The notes beneath the pieces are model-generated. The model searched no databases and was not told the origin of the DNA. It saw only the letters and a list, made by a program, of their open reading frames with translations. From Acetobacter okinawensis (GTDB lineage: Bacteria > Pseudomonadota > Alphaproteobacteria > Acetobacterales > Acetobacteraceae), in contig NZ_JOPJ01000006.1 of the NCBI RefSeq assembly GCF_002153655.1, forward strand, positions 372,001 through 436,000: a stretch of 64,000 bases of DNA, given 5' to 3'. Made by a program: the position numbers and the translations under genes. Each line of letters opens with the position of its first letter. Positions within the stretch are counted from its first letter, which is position 1. Positions 24,883-33,568 of the stretch are shown one piece after another.

Positions 24883-25726
24883 GGCTTGTGTCCGTTGTTA
24901 TGGGCGTATTGGGTGTGCTGCCCCATTCGGCCCAGGAGCCGTCATACAGGGCGTTGGAGGTAAAACCAGCCAGTTCCAGAGCAACGCTCAGCACGGCGGC
25001 AGTCATGCCGGACCCGCAGGTGGTGATGGGGTGCGTAGTGGCGCTTACACCCGCGTGCAAAAACAGGGTTTCAAGCTGTGCAGCGGGTAGAAAAAAGCCA
25101 TTTTCATCCATAACCGTTTTATAGGGTATGTTGCGAGCACCGGGCATATGGCCCGATTTTACACCTGCGCGTGGTTCTGGGGCCATGCCGTAAAAGCGGT
25201 CTGCACTGCGTGCATCCAGTATGGGGCGGTTTTGCAGCCTGACATGCTCAAGCATGTCTCCAAGCCCAGCTATGCGGGAATATTCTGTTCTGGGGTGGTA
25301 GGTCTGTGGTGCATGTTCTGCTCCAGCCCCCTGCTCGACCGGCAGGTTCTGCTGCTGCCATGCGCGAAGGCCGCCATGAATGATCTGCGTTTTTTCGTGC
25401 CCGAACAGTTTTGTCATCCACCACGCCCGGCAGGCGGAGGCCACATTGCCCTGATCGTAAAATACGACATGGGTTTCGGGCGTAATGCCCAGTGCGCCAA
25501 AAAGATGGGCAAAGCGTGCAGCAGATGGAACTGTATGCGGTAAGCTGCTTTGCGGGTCGGAAAAAACATCTATGTCAAAATACTGGCTGCCCGGAATATG
25601 ACAGGCATGAAATCTTTCCAGCGGGTTGAAGGTCTCTCCCGGCAAGGTTGTCGTGGCATCCAGAAAACGGATGGAGGTATCCTTGGCAAGAGTATGCAGA
25701 AAACTGCCGGAAATAAGAGGAGACAT
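24875..25726 (-). CDS. sseA: 3-mercaptopyruvate sulfurtransferase
   Basis: A 283-residue two-domain rhodanese. The active-site cysteine is in TTCGSGMTAAV near residue 238, and the CGSGMT loop is the mercaptopyruvate type rather than the thiosulfate (CRKGVT) type. HIPGSQYFDIDVF near residue 44 and GHMPGARNIPYK near residue 195 mark the two repeats. It transfers sulfur from 3-mercaptopyruvate to thiols or cyanide. It is overlapped by metC, so both act in cysteine or methionine sulfur flow. Confidence 0.92.
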   Translation of the reverse strand: MSPLISGSFLHTLAKDTSIRFLDATTTLPGETFNPLERFHACHIPGSQYFDIDVFSDPQSSLPHTVPSAARFAHLFGALGITPETHVVFYDQGNVASACRAWWMTKLFGHEKTQIIHGGLRAWQQQNLPVEQGAGAEHAPQTYHPRTEYSRIAGLGDMLEHVRLQNRPILDARSADRFYGMAPEPRAGVKSGHMPGARNIPYKTVMDENGFFLPAAQLETLFLHAGVSATTHPITTCGSGMTAAVLSVALELAGFTSNALYDGSWAEWGSTPNTPITTDTSHD

Positions 25727-25944
25727 GTTTATTAAGCCCCATAATGTTTTTAACGCAGGTCAAGGACGATCACATAGTCTGCGGCAACAGGCAAACGTGT
25801 TTGTGCTAAGGGGCATGCGCCAACACAGAGCATTTATCTGAACCGACTGGAAAGTCGGGGCGGAATGCGCCATATCATAAAGCCGATATGCCATGTTCTT
25901 GTGAGAGCATACAAAATTAAGGCGTTCCGTGGTTTATTGCGCGC
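25727..25944. other. Divergent intergenic region, sseA / AI-2E transporter
   Basis: 218 bases between two divergent genes; no gene is seen. It should hold both promoters. A 6-bp perfect hairpin with a GGAA loop (CCGACT/AGTCGG) lies at 25843-25858. No known riboswitch pattern was recognised. Confidence 0.4.
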
Positions 25945-27033
25945 ATGACTGATGGTCACACATTAACGGCTGAACGCATTCTCCGGTTTTTGTTGCTGGT
26001 GGGGATCGCGTATGGCTGCATAGCCGTACTGGTGCCGTTTTCTTCCGCCCTGCTCTGGGCGGGGGTGCTGACGTACACGACATGGCCCCTGTTCCAGTAT
26101 CTGCGGCGGAGTATGGGAGCCAACGCCGCCAGCCTGATCATGACCGTGCTGTGCGCCGTGTGTGTGGTGTTTCCGCTGGCTTTGCTTGCCTCTGCCTGCG
26201 TTGCCTCCGGTCCGCGTTGGGCGCTCCAGTTGACAACCCTGTTTGGGCAGGTCAACCAGTTGCCCCCCCTGCCCCACTGGCTGGATAATCTGCCGGTTTT
26301 TGGCCCGGATATTCATCACAGATGGGCATTGTGGAGCCATAATCTGGAACTCGCGGCTGCGGAATTACGGCCTTATGCGGGAGGGATTATCCAGTCGGTG
26401 CTGAGTGTGCTGATGCAGATGGCCAATGGTGCGCTCCACCTTGTTACGGCCTTGTTTATTTCCTTTTTCTTCTGGATTAGTGGCTCCATCCTGTGGGACA
26501 CGTTGCAGGCCGTTATGTTGCGCATTGCTGGGCCACAGGCTGGGCGGCACCTCTCCATTATTGCCAGTACGGTACGTGGCACGGTCTATGGTATTCTTGG
26601 CACCGCCATTATTCAGGGTATTCTGACCGGGCTTGGTTTGTGGATGTTTGGTGTGGCTGAGGCGGTTATTCTGGGCGGTGTTGCTGCGTTTTTGGCCGTT
26701 TTTCCTGTCGGGGCACCGTTGGTGTGGATCCCTGCGGCTGTGTGGCTGTTTGTAACACACCATCAGCTCAAAGGGATTTTGCTTATCCTGTATGGTGTTA
26801 TTTTCATTTCCGGGGCGGATCATCTGATTCGTCCGCTATTTATTGCGCGCGGCTCCAAGCTACCTTACCTGTTGACCGTACTCGGGGTTATTGGCGGGTT
26901 GCTGGCATTTGGTGGTGTGGGTATTTTTCTGGGGCCGGTCCTGCTTGCAATCGGTTTTACGCTGACCATGGAATTTGCCCAAGGTGAGCCAGCGCGGACC
27001 GCACTGGATGAAACAAGGACCATGGGGCCATGA
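25945..27033 (+). CDS. AI-2E family transporter (permease)
   Basis: A 362-residue membrane protein with about eight helices, of the AI-2E/YdiK/PerM family. Hydrophobic stretches at about 10-60, 66-90, 155-185 and 210-345 fit the family, as do GTVYGILGTAIIQGILTGLG near residue 210 and the C-terminal GGLLAFGGVGIFLGPVLLA. Substrates vary (autoinducer-2, Na+/H+, unknown) and cannot be assigned. Its stop overlaps the next gene by ATGA. Confidence 0.85.
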   Translation: MTDGHTLTAERILRFLLLVGIAYGCIAVLVPFSSALLWAGVLTYTTWPLFQYLRRSMGANAASLIMTVLCAVCVVFPLALLASACVASGPRWALQLTTLFGQVNQLPPLPHWLDNLPVFGPDIHHRWALWSHNLELAAAELRPYAGGIIQSVLSVLMQMANGALHLVTALFISFFFWISGSILWDTLQAVMLRIAGPQAGRHLSIIASTVRGTVYGILGTAIIQGILTGLGLWMFGVAEAVILGGVAAFLAVFPVGAPLVWIPAAVWLFVTHHQLKGILLILYGVIFISGADHLIRPLFIARGSKLPYLLTVLGVIGGLLAFGGVGIFLGPVLLAIGFTLTMEFAQGEPARTALDETRTMGP

Positions 27034-27737
27034 AGCGTCGTCTGTCCCGTTTTGTAGAGCTGGCTGCCCGCGGGCGGCGCAGGCATGCTGTGGCTAACGA
27101 TACGCCGGGTGTTAAGGTTATCAGTTGGAACCTGCTGCGCCGTACGGGCGCGACAGTGCATGATGTTGCTGCCCTGATTGAGGCAGAGCAGCCTGATATT
27201 CTGCTGATGCAGGAAGCCACGGTGGAAATTGATATTCTACCAGATGTTATTGGCGGACATTACGCCCGCTCCCCCCTGCCGGGGCGTATTCATGGTGTGG
27301 CATGCTGGAGCCGCCTGCCCTTTGCGCGTCCGCCGCGAGCGTGCACCATACCTTCTGGGCCAATTGTTAAACGGCATGCCCAGATCATAGAATACGCACA
27401 GTTTTCTCTGGCGAACGTCCATCTCTCTCATGGGCAGATGTTAAACCGCCGGCAGTTGCGCCGGATTGCATCCCTCCTCTCCGCACCATGTGCCATTTTG
27501 GGAGATTTCAATCTGGTAGGACCAACTCTTGTGCCGGGGTTTGCTGATGTGGGGCCAAAAGCGCCGACCCACCGCATGGTCGATTTGCTGCCAATCCGGC
27601 TTGACCGCTGTCTGGTGGAAGGCATGGTCTGTTCGGAGGCACGGGTGCTCCCTGTTTTTGCTTCTGACCATCGGCCGATAGCCGTAACCCTTCAACCAGA
27701 GGTTGGTTTGAAGCCGGCCGTTTTTGCTTACAGGTAA
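27030..27737 (+). CDS. Endonuclease/exonuclease/phosphatase (EEP) family protein
   Basis: A 235-residue protein with the EEP hydrolase fold. Recognisable motifs are VISWNLLRR near residue 30, LLMQEATVE near residue 56, LGDFNLVGPT near residue 160 and SDHRPIAVTL near residue 213. Together they supply the metal site and catalytic His/Asp residues. The family includes DNases, phospholipases and sphingomyelinases; here the substrate is open. The N terminus is basic without a clear signal peptide. Coupled by ATGA to the AI-2E transporter and next to cardiolipin synthase, a phospholipid substrate is possible but unproven. Its 3' end overlaps the convergent cls gene by 10 bases. Confidence 0.82.
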   Translation: MKRRLSRFVELAARGRRRHAVANDTPGVKVISWNLLRRTGATVHDVAALIEAEQPDILLMQEATVEIDILPDVIGGHYARSPLPGRIHGVACWSRLPFARPPRACTIPSGPIVKRHAQIIEYAQFSLANVHLSHGQMLNRRQLRRIASLLSAPCAILGDFNLVGPTLVPGFADVGPKAPTHRMVDLLPIRLDRCLVEGMVCSEARVLPVFASDHRPIAVTLQPEVGLKPAVFAYR

Positions 27738-29155
27738 GGCATGAACAATCTGGCGAATGAATCGCGGATGCGTGTCAGGCTGTTGCGCTTGTCCAGATCA
27801 TAATGTGTGAGCCGGTGGTTGCGGTGCTGGCATATAAAGTCATCGATAATCTGAGCCATGGCCACATCATATGTTTCCATGTTGATCTCAAAATTCAGAC
27901 GTAGGCTGCGAATATCCAAGTTGGAGCTGCCTACAAACGACCACGCTTTGTCCACGACCATCAGCTTGGAATGGTTAAAAGGCGGGTTTGCGTGCCACAC
28001 CCGTACCCCTGTATCCAGCAATGGCGAAATATTGGCAGCACATGCCCAGTCCAGCGGGCGATGATTACTGCGCAGTGGGATAATAATATCCACCTGCACC
28101 CCCCGCAGAGCGGCTAGTCCCAACTCGGATAGAAAACGCGCACCGGGCAAAAAATACGGGGTCATGAGCCGTATGCTTTTGCGCGAGAGCGTGATGGCCT
28201 GCAACATGGTGTATTCGATTTTTTCCAGATCCGTGTCCGGGCCAGCAGTTACAATACGGGCGAGAGACGCGCCATGACCGGCATGTTCTTGTAAAAAAAG
28301 GTCATGGTTTAACTGCTCACCAGTTGTAAAATACCAGTCCCACGCGGCAACCTGTGCAAGTTGATGCACAACCGGCCCTTCAATCTGGAAATGGGTGTCC
28401 GACACGGGGGTGCGGGGTTTGCGCGTGACCAGATTATCGTCGGCAATATTGAGCCCGCCCATAAAGCCGGTGCAGCCGTCCACAACCAGAATTTTGCGAT
28501 GGTTCCTCAGGTTCAGAAAAGGCATGCGCCACGGGAGGAGTGAATGCATAAAGCGCGCGCAAGGAACCCCCGCGCGCTTAAGGTAACGATAGGTGGGAGA
28601 CAGGAAGTAGCCGCTGCCAATACCATCAACCAGTACGCGCACATGGACCCCTCTTTTGTGCGCGGCAATCAGTTTGTCTGCAAAAAGTTGGCCGCAGGTA
28701 TCATGCCGGAAAATATAGGAGCACAGGAAAATGCTTTTTGTGGCGTTTTCAATGGCATTAAGCATATGTGGGTAAGCGCCGTCCCCATCATGCAGGCAGG
28801 TTATGCTGTTGTTGCCCACAACAGGGCGGGTTGTCAGTTTGCCGACCATTAAAGCCAAGGGTGCAAACTGGCCATCAAGCTCCCTGTTCCAAGAGGAGAG
28901 GTCAGCTCCATCCTGCCGATGGGCTGTTCTGTCTCCAACCAGTTTTTTGGCAAGTCGCGTGACGCGGTTAATACCAAACATAAGGTACAGCACAGTGCCC
29001 AAAAATGGCATAAGAACACACACACCAATCCACCCAATGGCGGATGATGTGTTTCGTTTTGTCAGAAGAATATGCAGGCTGACACTGGTAACCAGGGCCA
29101 GACGCATACACGCAACAACAAAAGCTGTTGTGGAAAACTGAAGGTCAAAAAGCAT
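27728..29155 (-). CDS. cls: Cardiolipin synthase
   Basis: A 475-residue phospholipase D superfamily enzyme of phospholipid synthesis. Two N-terminal membrane helices (about 8-60) precede two HKD motifs: HRKILVVDGCTGFMGG near residue 219 and HSKLMVVDKAWSFVGSSN near residue 395. This double-HKD layout with an N-terminal PLDc_N domain is the bacterial Cls type, which joins two phosphatidylglycerols. An in-frame ATG at 29200 would add 15 residues. The start at 29155 overlaps the divergent yraN start in the bases CATG. Confidence 0.92.
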   Translation of the reverse strand: MLFDLQFSTTAFVVACMRLALVTSVSLHILLTKRNTSSAIGWIGVCVLMPFLGTVLYLMFGINRVTRLAKKLVGDRTAHRQDGADLSSWNRELDGQFAPLALMVGKLTTRPVVGNNSITCLHDGDGAYPHMLNAIENATKSIFLCSYIFRHDTCGQLFADKLIAAHKRGVHVRVLVDGIGSGYFLSPTYRYLKRAGVPCARFMHSLLPWRMPFLNLRNHRKILVVDGCTGFMGGLNIADDNLVTRKPRTPVSDTHFQIEGPVVHQLAQVAAWDWYFTTGEQLNHDLFLQEHAGHGASLARIVTAGPDTDLEKIEYTMLQAITLSRKSIRLMTPYFLPGARFLSELGLAALRGVQVDIIIPLRSNHRPLDWACAANISPLLDTGVRVWHANPPFNHSKLMVVDKAWSFVGSSNLDIRSLRLNFEINMETYDVAMAQIIDDFICQHRNHRLTHYDLDKRNSLTRIRDSFARLFMPYL

Positions 29156-29606
29156 GGTGGAGAGAATGCTTTCACAACAAGCGGCTGGCGTCCACAGCAT
29201 AGCGCATAAGTGTTCTCCAAAACAGGCTGGCCCTGTTGCTGCACGGCGCGCAAGAGGTACTGCAGCCTACCAGAGCGGGCTGGCTGCGGAAGATGCGGTT
29301 TGCCAGAAACTGCGCAATGCTGGTTGGCAGATTTTATTGCAGCGCGCCAGAACACGTCGGGGAGAAATTGATATTGTTGCGCAAAAAGGCGCGCTTATCA
29401 GCTTTGTAGAGGTCAAACAACGCCAGACTTTACGCGGTGCGGCAGAGTGTCTTTCTGCGACCCAGTCCAGAAGATTGTATAGAGCGGCTGAGTGTTTGTT
29501 ACAGAGCCACCCGCACTGGCAGTATGAGGAACTGCGCTTTGACCTGTTTATGCTGGATGCTCAAGGCAACATCGAATGGCTGGAGGATATCATCCGCCAG
29601 ATGTAG
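29154..29606 (+). CDS. YraN family (UPF0102) nuclease-like protein
   Basis: A 150-residue protein of the YraN/UPF0102 family with a restriction-endonuclease-like fold. The core residues are visible in AAEDAVCQKLRNAGWQIL near residue 44, RRGEIDIVAQ near residue 69 and ISFVEVKQRQT near residue 81 (the E-x9-D-ExK type catalytic set). The function is not established. A second start at 29166 is possible, and the first 35 residues are poorly conserved in style. The ATG shares bases with the divergent cls start. Confidence 0.83.
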   Translation: MVERMLSQQAAGVHSIAHKCSPKQAGPVAARRARGTAAYQSGLAAEDAVCQKLRNAGWQILLQRARTRRGEIDIVAQKGALISFVEVKQRQTLRGAAECLSATQSRRLYRAAECLLQSHPHWQYEELRFDLFMLDAQGNIEWLEDIIRQM

Positions 29607-29652
29607 CCCTAATAAGCAGCCCAAAAGAGCCGGTATTGGCTTTGGTGACTTA

Positions 29653-29970
29653 TCAGGTACGGTGGTGGTGTTTACTGGCATGCAGCACGGTATGCGCGCT
29701 CTGGTGGTAGCTGACCAGATGCACCATTTTGCCGTGTTGGGCAGAAGCCAGAATAACCTTGTGGCCTGCATGCGCATTGGCAGCTACGCGGCGTACCATA
29801 TGGTGTGCATGGATGACAGGTGGTGGAGCAGTCAGGGAGGCAAAGGTTAGTTTGCTAGCTTCCAGATCGGAAAGAACGCGCTCCGCATGCACTGAAGAAC
29901 TGGTGGCCATTACACTCAAGCCAATACCGGCCAGAGCAAAAAGCCCGCGTACAAACGGAACTCGCGTCAT
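29653..29970 (-). CDS. Small His-rich exported protein, unknown
   Basis: A 105-residue protein with a clear signal peptide (residues 1-29, cleavage after SVHA). The mature part of about 76 residues contains 13 histidines, in clusters such as IHAHHM, NAHAGHK and the terminal HASKHHHRT, with no cysteine. I do not recognise a family. A periplasmic metal-binding role would fit the histidines, but this is inference. The ATG has AGGGGG upstream. It is preceded by a near-consensus promoter overlaid by three copies of a 12-bp motif, implying regulated expression. Confidence 0.7.
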   Translation of the reverse strand: MTRVPFVRGLFALAGIGLSVMATSSSVHAERVLSDLEASKLTFASLTAPPPVIHAHHMVRRVAANAHAGHKVILASAQHGKMVHLVSYHQSAHTVLHASKHHHRT

Positions 29971-29993
29971 TAACCTTAGCCCCCTGATCTTAT

Positions 29994-30051
29994 GTCTGCC
30001 TGAAACTATACAAAGCAATTTCAGGCTGACAACCTAATATTTCAGGCAGAC
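29994..30051 (-). promoter_or_regulatory. Promoter with three 12-bp operator-like repeats
   Basis: On the minus strand, TTGTCA (30032-30027) and TATAGT (30010-30005) are spaced by 16 bases, a good sigma-70-type promoter for the His-rich gene. Three motif copies surround it: GTCTGCCTGAAA (30051-30040), GTCAGCCTGAAA (30030-30019, over the -35 and spacer) and the exact inverse TTTCAGGCAGAC (30005-29994, over the end of the -10). The first two start 21 bases apart, two helical turns. The distal copy overlaps the grxD stop codon. A repressor or activator site is inferred. Confidence 0.65.
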
Positions 30052-30380
30052 GCGTTGCAGGCGATATTTTTTTCTGCAAGCAATTTCTGGAGTTCACCTG
30101 TCTGGTACATTTCGGTCACAATGTCGCAGCCACCGATGAACTCACCCTTGACGTAAAGCTGGGGAATGGTCGGCCAGTTGGAATAGTCCTTAATGCCCTG
30201 ACGCAGCGTGGAATCTGCCAGAACATTGGCTGTTTTGAACGGTACGCCAACATGCTGGAGAATCTGCACTACACGGGCAGAAAAGCCACACTGTGGGAAA
30301 TCAGCATCCCCTTTCATGAAAAGCATGACGGGGTTGGAATCAATATCCTGCTGGATGGTCTGTTTGATGGAATCAGTCAT
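30042..30380 (-). CDS. grxD: Monothiol glutaredoxin, Grx4 family
   Basis: A 112-residue CGFS-type glutaredoxin. The PQCGFSARVVQIL motif is near residue 29, with WPTIPQLYVKGEFIGGCDIV near residues 69-88, the glutathione-binding set. Such proteins bind [2Fe-2S] clusters with glutathione and pair with BolA proteins; bolA is immediately upstream on the same strand. The frame is open far upstream, but the ATG giving MTDSIKQTIQQ is the conserved start. It is the last gene of the purine-bolA-grxD run. Confidence 0.95.
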   Translation of the reverse strand: MTDSIKQTIQQDIDSNPVMLFMKGDADFPQCGFSARVVQILQHVGVPFKTANVLADSTLRQGIKDYSNWPTIPQLYVKGEFIGGCDIVTEMYQTGELQKLLAEKNIACNASA

Positions 30381-30417
30381 GATCTGTGGTCCTTGAACGT
30401 GTGAAAAACGGTTCTGG

Positions 30418-30648
30418 TCAGGGTGCGGACGTACGGAGGGCCAGCGCATGCAGCTTGCCCCCCATGTGCCCTTCGAGCGCATTATAAACAAGCTGATGCT
30501 GCCTGACGCGCGGAACATCACGGAAGGCTTCACTAACGATTGAGCAGAAGTAATGGTCTCCATCTCCTGCCAGATCGTCAATTTTAATCTGGGCGTCCGG
30601 GAACGCCTTTAGAATGTAAGCTTCAAGTTCTGTGGCGGACATGGCCAT
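30418..30648 (-). CDS. BolA family protein
   Basis: A 76-residue BolA/IbaG-type protein. The fold is recognised from IKIDDLAGDGDHYFCSIVS near residue 22 and the helix-turn region RVRQHQLVYNALEGHMGG near residue 47, with the invariant histidine after RVRQ. BolA proteins form Fe-S-bridged complexes with CGFS glutaredoxins, and the next gene is grxD. It lies 17 bases after purL, a common alphaproteobacterial order. Confidence 0.93.
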   Translation of the reverse strand: MAMSATELEAYILKAFPDAQIKIDDLAGDGDHYFCSIVSEAFRDVPRVRQHQLVYNALEGHMGGKLHALALRTSAP

Positions 30649-30665
30649 GATGCTGTGCCTTTTTC

Positions 30666-32870
30666 CTATTTATCCATCAACGCAGGAAAAAAGCTTTCAT
30701 GCGCAAACTGGAGACGTGCAGCAGATATGGTAACCCCGCTGGGCAGAATCAACTCATTCCCACCTGAACGGCCCATCAGGCGTGCGGGCACCCCAGCCTG
30801 TGCTGCACGGGCACAGAAAGCCTGAGCATCGTTCACGCATACAAGGTAGCGTGCCTGATCCTCACCAAACCAGAAAGCTTCTGGCCGGATACCGGAATCC
30901 GGGCTTTCCAGCTCACAGCCAATGCCGGTTGCCATAACCATTTCGGCCGCAGCGACCAGAATGCCACCATCGGCAATGTCATGGCATGCGGTAATCCGGC
31001 CCGCCTGAATTTCAGCCCGGACAAAGTCCCCGTTCTGTTTTTCTGCCGCCAGATCAACAGCCGGTGGCGCACCCTCTTCCCGACCCAGAATTTCACGCAG
31101 CCAGATGGACTGACCCAGTTCACCTCTGGTTGCGCCAATCAGCACCAGATCCTTGTCGGCCTGCATGCCAAGACCAATGGCGGTGGATACGTCATCAAGA
31201 ACGCCAAGCCCGCCAATGGCTGGCGTGGGCAGGATGGCCTGTGTTGTGCCATCGGGCATCCGCGTTTCGTTGTAGAGCGATACGTTGCCACTAACGATGG
31301 GGAAGTCGAGAACCTTGCAGGCTTCACCCATCCCCTCAAGAGCGGCAATGAATTGCCCCATGATTTCGGGTTTTTCTGGGTTGCCAAAGTTCAGGTTGTC
31401 CGTCACCGCCAGCGGGCGTGCGCCAGTTGCGGTGATGTTGCGCCATGCTTCGGCCACAGCCTGTGCCCCGCCTGTGCGTGGGTCAGCCTGACAGTAGCGT
31501 GGTGTGCAGTCCGTCGTCAGTGCAAGGCCGATCTGTGTGTCGTCCACTTTAACAATGGCTGCATCTGCGGCACCCGGACGGCGGACAGTCTGCCCACCCA
31601 CCGTGCTGTCATACTGGTTCCACACCCATGCACGCGACGCCAGATCGGGCGAGGCCACAAGCTGGAGCAGCATGGCATCAAGGGAGAGAGGAGCATGCAC
31701 ATTGCCAAGTGCGGCAGGTGCCGTAGGGGCGATGGATGGACGGTCATAGACCGGGGCTTCGTCCGCCAGAGGTTCGAGCGGAATATCGGCCTCAAGCGCC
31801 CCTTTGTGCTTGATGACAATATGCCCGGTTTCGGTCAGGTGACCGATAATGGCAAAGTCCAGTTCCCACTTTTCAAAAATCTTGCGTGCGAGTTCCGTCC
31901 GGTCAGGGCGGAGAACCATGAGCATGCGTTCCTGACTTTCGGAAAGCATCATCTCATACGCGGTCATATTGGGTTCGCGCTGGGGTACGGCGTCCAGATC
32001 AAGCTCAATACCCACCCCGCCTTTTCCAGCCATTTCCACGGCGGAAGAGGTCAGGCCTGCAGCACCCATGTCCTGAATGGCGACAATGGCGTCCGTGGCC
32101 ATCAGCTCCAGGCAGGCTTCGATCAGCAGTTTTTCAATGAAGGGGTCGCCGACCTGCACGGTGGGGCGCTTGGAAAGCGCATCCTCATCAAACTCGGCGG
32201 AGGACATGGTCGCACCATGAATCCCGTCCCGCCCTGTGCGTGAACCCACATAAACAACAGGATTGCCAACACCGGCGGCGGCAGAAAGGAAGATGCGATC
32301 CTGCCGTGCAATGCCCACGGTCATGGCGTTAACCAGCGGGTTACCGTCATACGCCGGGTGGAAGTTGATCTCCCCCCCAACGGTTGGCACGCCAACACAG
32401 TTACCGTAACCGCCAATACCGCGCACCACACCATCCACAATGCGGCGGGTTACCGGGTTTTCCGGGCTACCAAAGCGCAGGGCGTTCAGGTTGGCTACCG
32501 GGCGGGCACCCATGGTAAACACGTCACGCAGAATGCCACCAACACCCGTGGCCGCACCCTGATAGGGCTCGATAAAGGAGGGGTGGTTGTGGCTTTCCAT
32601 CTTGAAGATGGCAGCATAACCCTGGCCAATATCCACCACACCTGCGTTTTCGCCCGGACCATGGATAACCCAAGGTGCTTTGGTGGGCAGGCCGCGCAGC
32701 CATTTGCGGGACGATTTGTAGGAGCAGTGCTCCGACCACATGACGGAGAACACACCCAGTTCCGTCAGGCTGGGCGTGCGGCCCATGATAGACAGAACAC
32801 GACCGTATTCCTCGGCTGTTAAGCCGAATTCACGCGCAAGGGATTCATCAACGGTTACAGGCTTATTCAC
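30666..32870 (-). CDS. purL: Phosphoribosylformylglycinamidine synthase, subunit PurL
   Basis: A 734-residue small-type PurL, the synthetase subunit that works with PurS and PurQ to make FGAM from FGAR and glutamine. [12 protein letters not shown] near residue 44, the ATP region [13 protein letters not shown] near residue 90 and [10 protein letters not shown] near residue 269 are diagnostic. The start is a GTG overlapping the purQ stop as GTGA. purS, purQ and purL are all in this operon, consistent with the three-subunit enzyme. Confidence 0.97.
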   Translation of the reverse strand: MNKPVTVDESLAREFGLTAEEYGRVLSIMGRTPSLTELGVFSVMWSEHCSYKSSRKWLRGLPTKAPWVIHGPGENAGVVDIGQGYAAIFKMESHNHPSFIEPYQGAATGVGGILRDVFTMGARPVANLNALRFGSPENPVTRRIVDGVVRGIGGYGNCVGVPTVGGEINFHPAYDGNPLVNAMTVGIARQDRIFLSAAAGVGNPVVYVGSRTGRDGIHGATMSSAEFDEDALSKRPTVQVGDPFIEKLLIEACLELMATDAIVAIQDMGAAGLTSSAVEMAGKGGVGIELDLDAVPQREPNMTAYEMMLSESQERMLMVLRPDRTELARKIFEKWELDFAIIGHLTETGHIVIKHKGALEADIPLEPLADEAPVYDRPSIAPTAPAALGNVHAPLSLDAMLLQLVASPDLASRAWVWNQYDSTVGGQTVRRPGAADAAIVKVDDTQIGLALTTDCTPRYCQADPRTGGAQAVAEAWRNITATGARPLAVTDNLNFGNPEKPEIMGQFIAALEGMGEACKVLDFPIVSGNVSLYNETRMPDGTTQAILPTPAIGGLGVLDDVSTAIGLGMQADKDLVLIGATRGELGQSIWLREILGREEGAPPAVDLAAEKQNGDFVRAEIQAGRITACHDIADGGILVAAAEMVMATGIGCELESPDSGIRPEAFWFGEDQARYLVCVNDAQAFCARAAQAGVPARLMGRSGGNELILPSGVTISAARLQFAHESFFPALMDK

Positions 32871-33568
32871 CGGACAAGAGCCTCCACCAGACCTTCAAAC
32901 AGAGGCAGACCATCCTCACCGCCCATAAGAGGATCAACCAGATCCTCGGGGTGGGGCATCATGCCGCAGATACGTTTGTTTTCGCTTAGAACACCGGCAA
33001 TGCTGTTCACGCTGCCGTTCGGGTTGGAGCCGGCATCATCCGCCTGCACGCGGCCTTTGGCATCGGCATAGCGGAAGGCCACTCGTCCCTCGCCTTCAAG
33101 CACTGCAAGTGCTTCGGCATCGGCGGTATAGTTGCCATCCCCATGGGCCAGAGGTGTGCGAAAGACGTCACCCTTTTTCCAGCGTCGGGTAAAGGGAGTG
33201 TTCTCGACCTCGACACGCAGATAGCAGTCCTGTGAGAGGAACCGCAGGTTTGCATTGCGCAGCAGTGCGCCGGGCAGCAGGTTGCTTTCGGTCAGGATCT
33301 GGAAGCCATTGCACACGCCAAGGATATGGCCGCCTTTGGCTGCAAAGTCGCGCACAGCACCCATGATGGGGGAGTGCGCGGCCATGGCGCCACAGCGCAG
33401 ATAATCGCCGTAGCTGAAGCCGCCGGGCAGAACAACCAGATCAATACCGCTCAGATCTGTCTCATGGTGCCAGATCATGCGAGGGGCCTGCCCGGTCACG
33501 CGCCGCAGGGCAATGGCCATATCACGTTCCCGGTTCGTGCCGGGGAATACGACAATCGCTGCTTTCAT
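32867..33568 (-). CDS. purQ: Phosphoribosylformylglycinamidine synthase, glutaminase subunit PurQ
   Basis: A 233-residue class I glutamine amidotransferase that delivers ammonia to PurL. The nucleophile is in [11 protein letters not shown] near residue 91, and the histidine-glutamate pair is in [12 protein letters not shown] near residue 209. [11 protein letters not shown] at the N terminus is typical. Both ends overlap neighbours (ATGA with the Rap1a-like gene, GTGA with purL), so translation is probably coupled through the operon. Confidence 0.97.
   Translation of the reverse strand: MKAAIVVFPGTNRERDMAIALRRVTGQAPRMIWHHETDLSGIDLVVLPGGFSYGDYLRCGAMAAHSPIMGAVRDFAAKGGHILGVCNGFQILTESNLLPGALLRNANLRFLSQDCYLRVEVENTPFTRRWKKGDVFRTPLAHGDGNYTADAEALAVLEGEGRVAFRYADAKGRVQADDAGSNPNGSVNSIAGVLSENKRICGMMPHPEDLVDPLMGGEDGLPLFEGLVEALVR

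Noticed and set aside
25727-25944. SAM-type riboswitch before the sulfur genes
   Set aside because: No conserved SAM-II or SAM-I core was recognised in the spacer upstream of sseA-metC.
29994-30051. Repeat pair as a grxD terminator
   Set aside because: The loop would be 34 bases with no T-run, and a near-consensus promoter lies inside it.
30981-32243. 420-codon plus-strand frame across purL
   Set aside because: Antisense shadow of purL; its composition is unlike real proteins.
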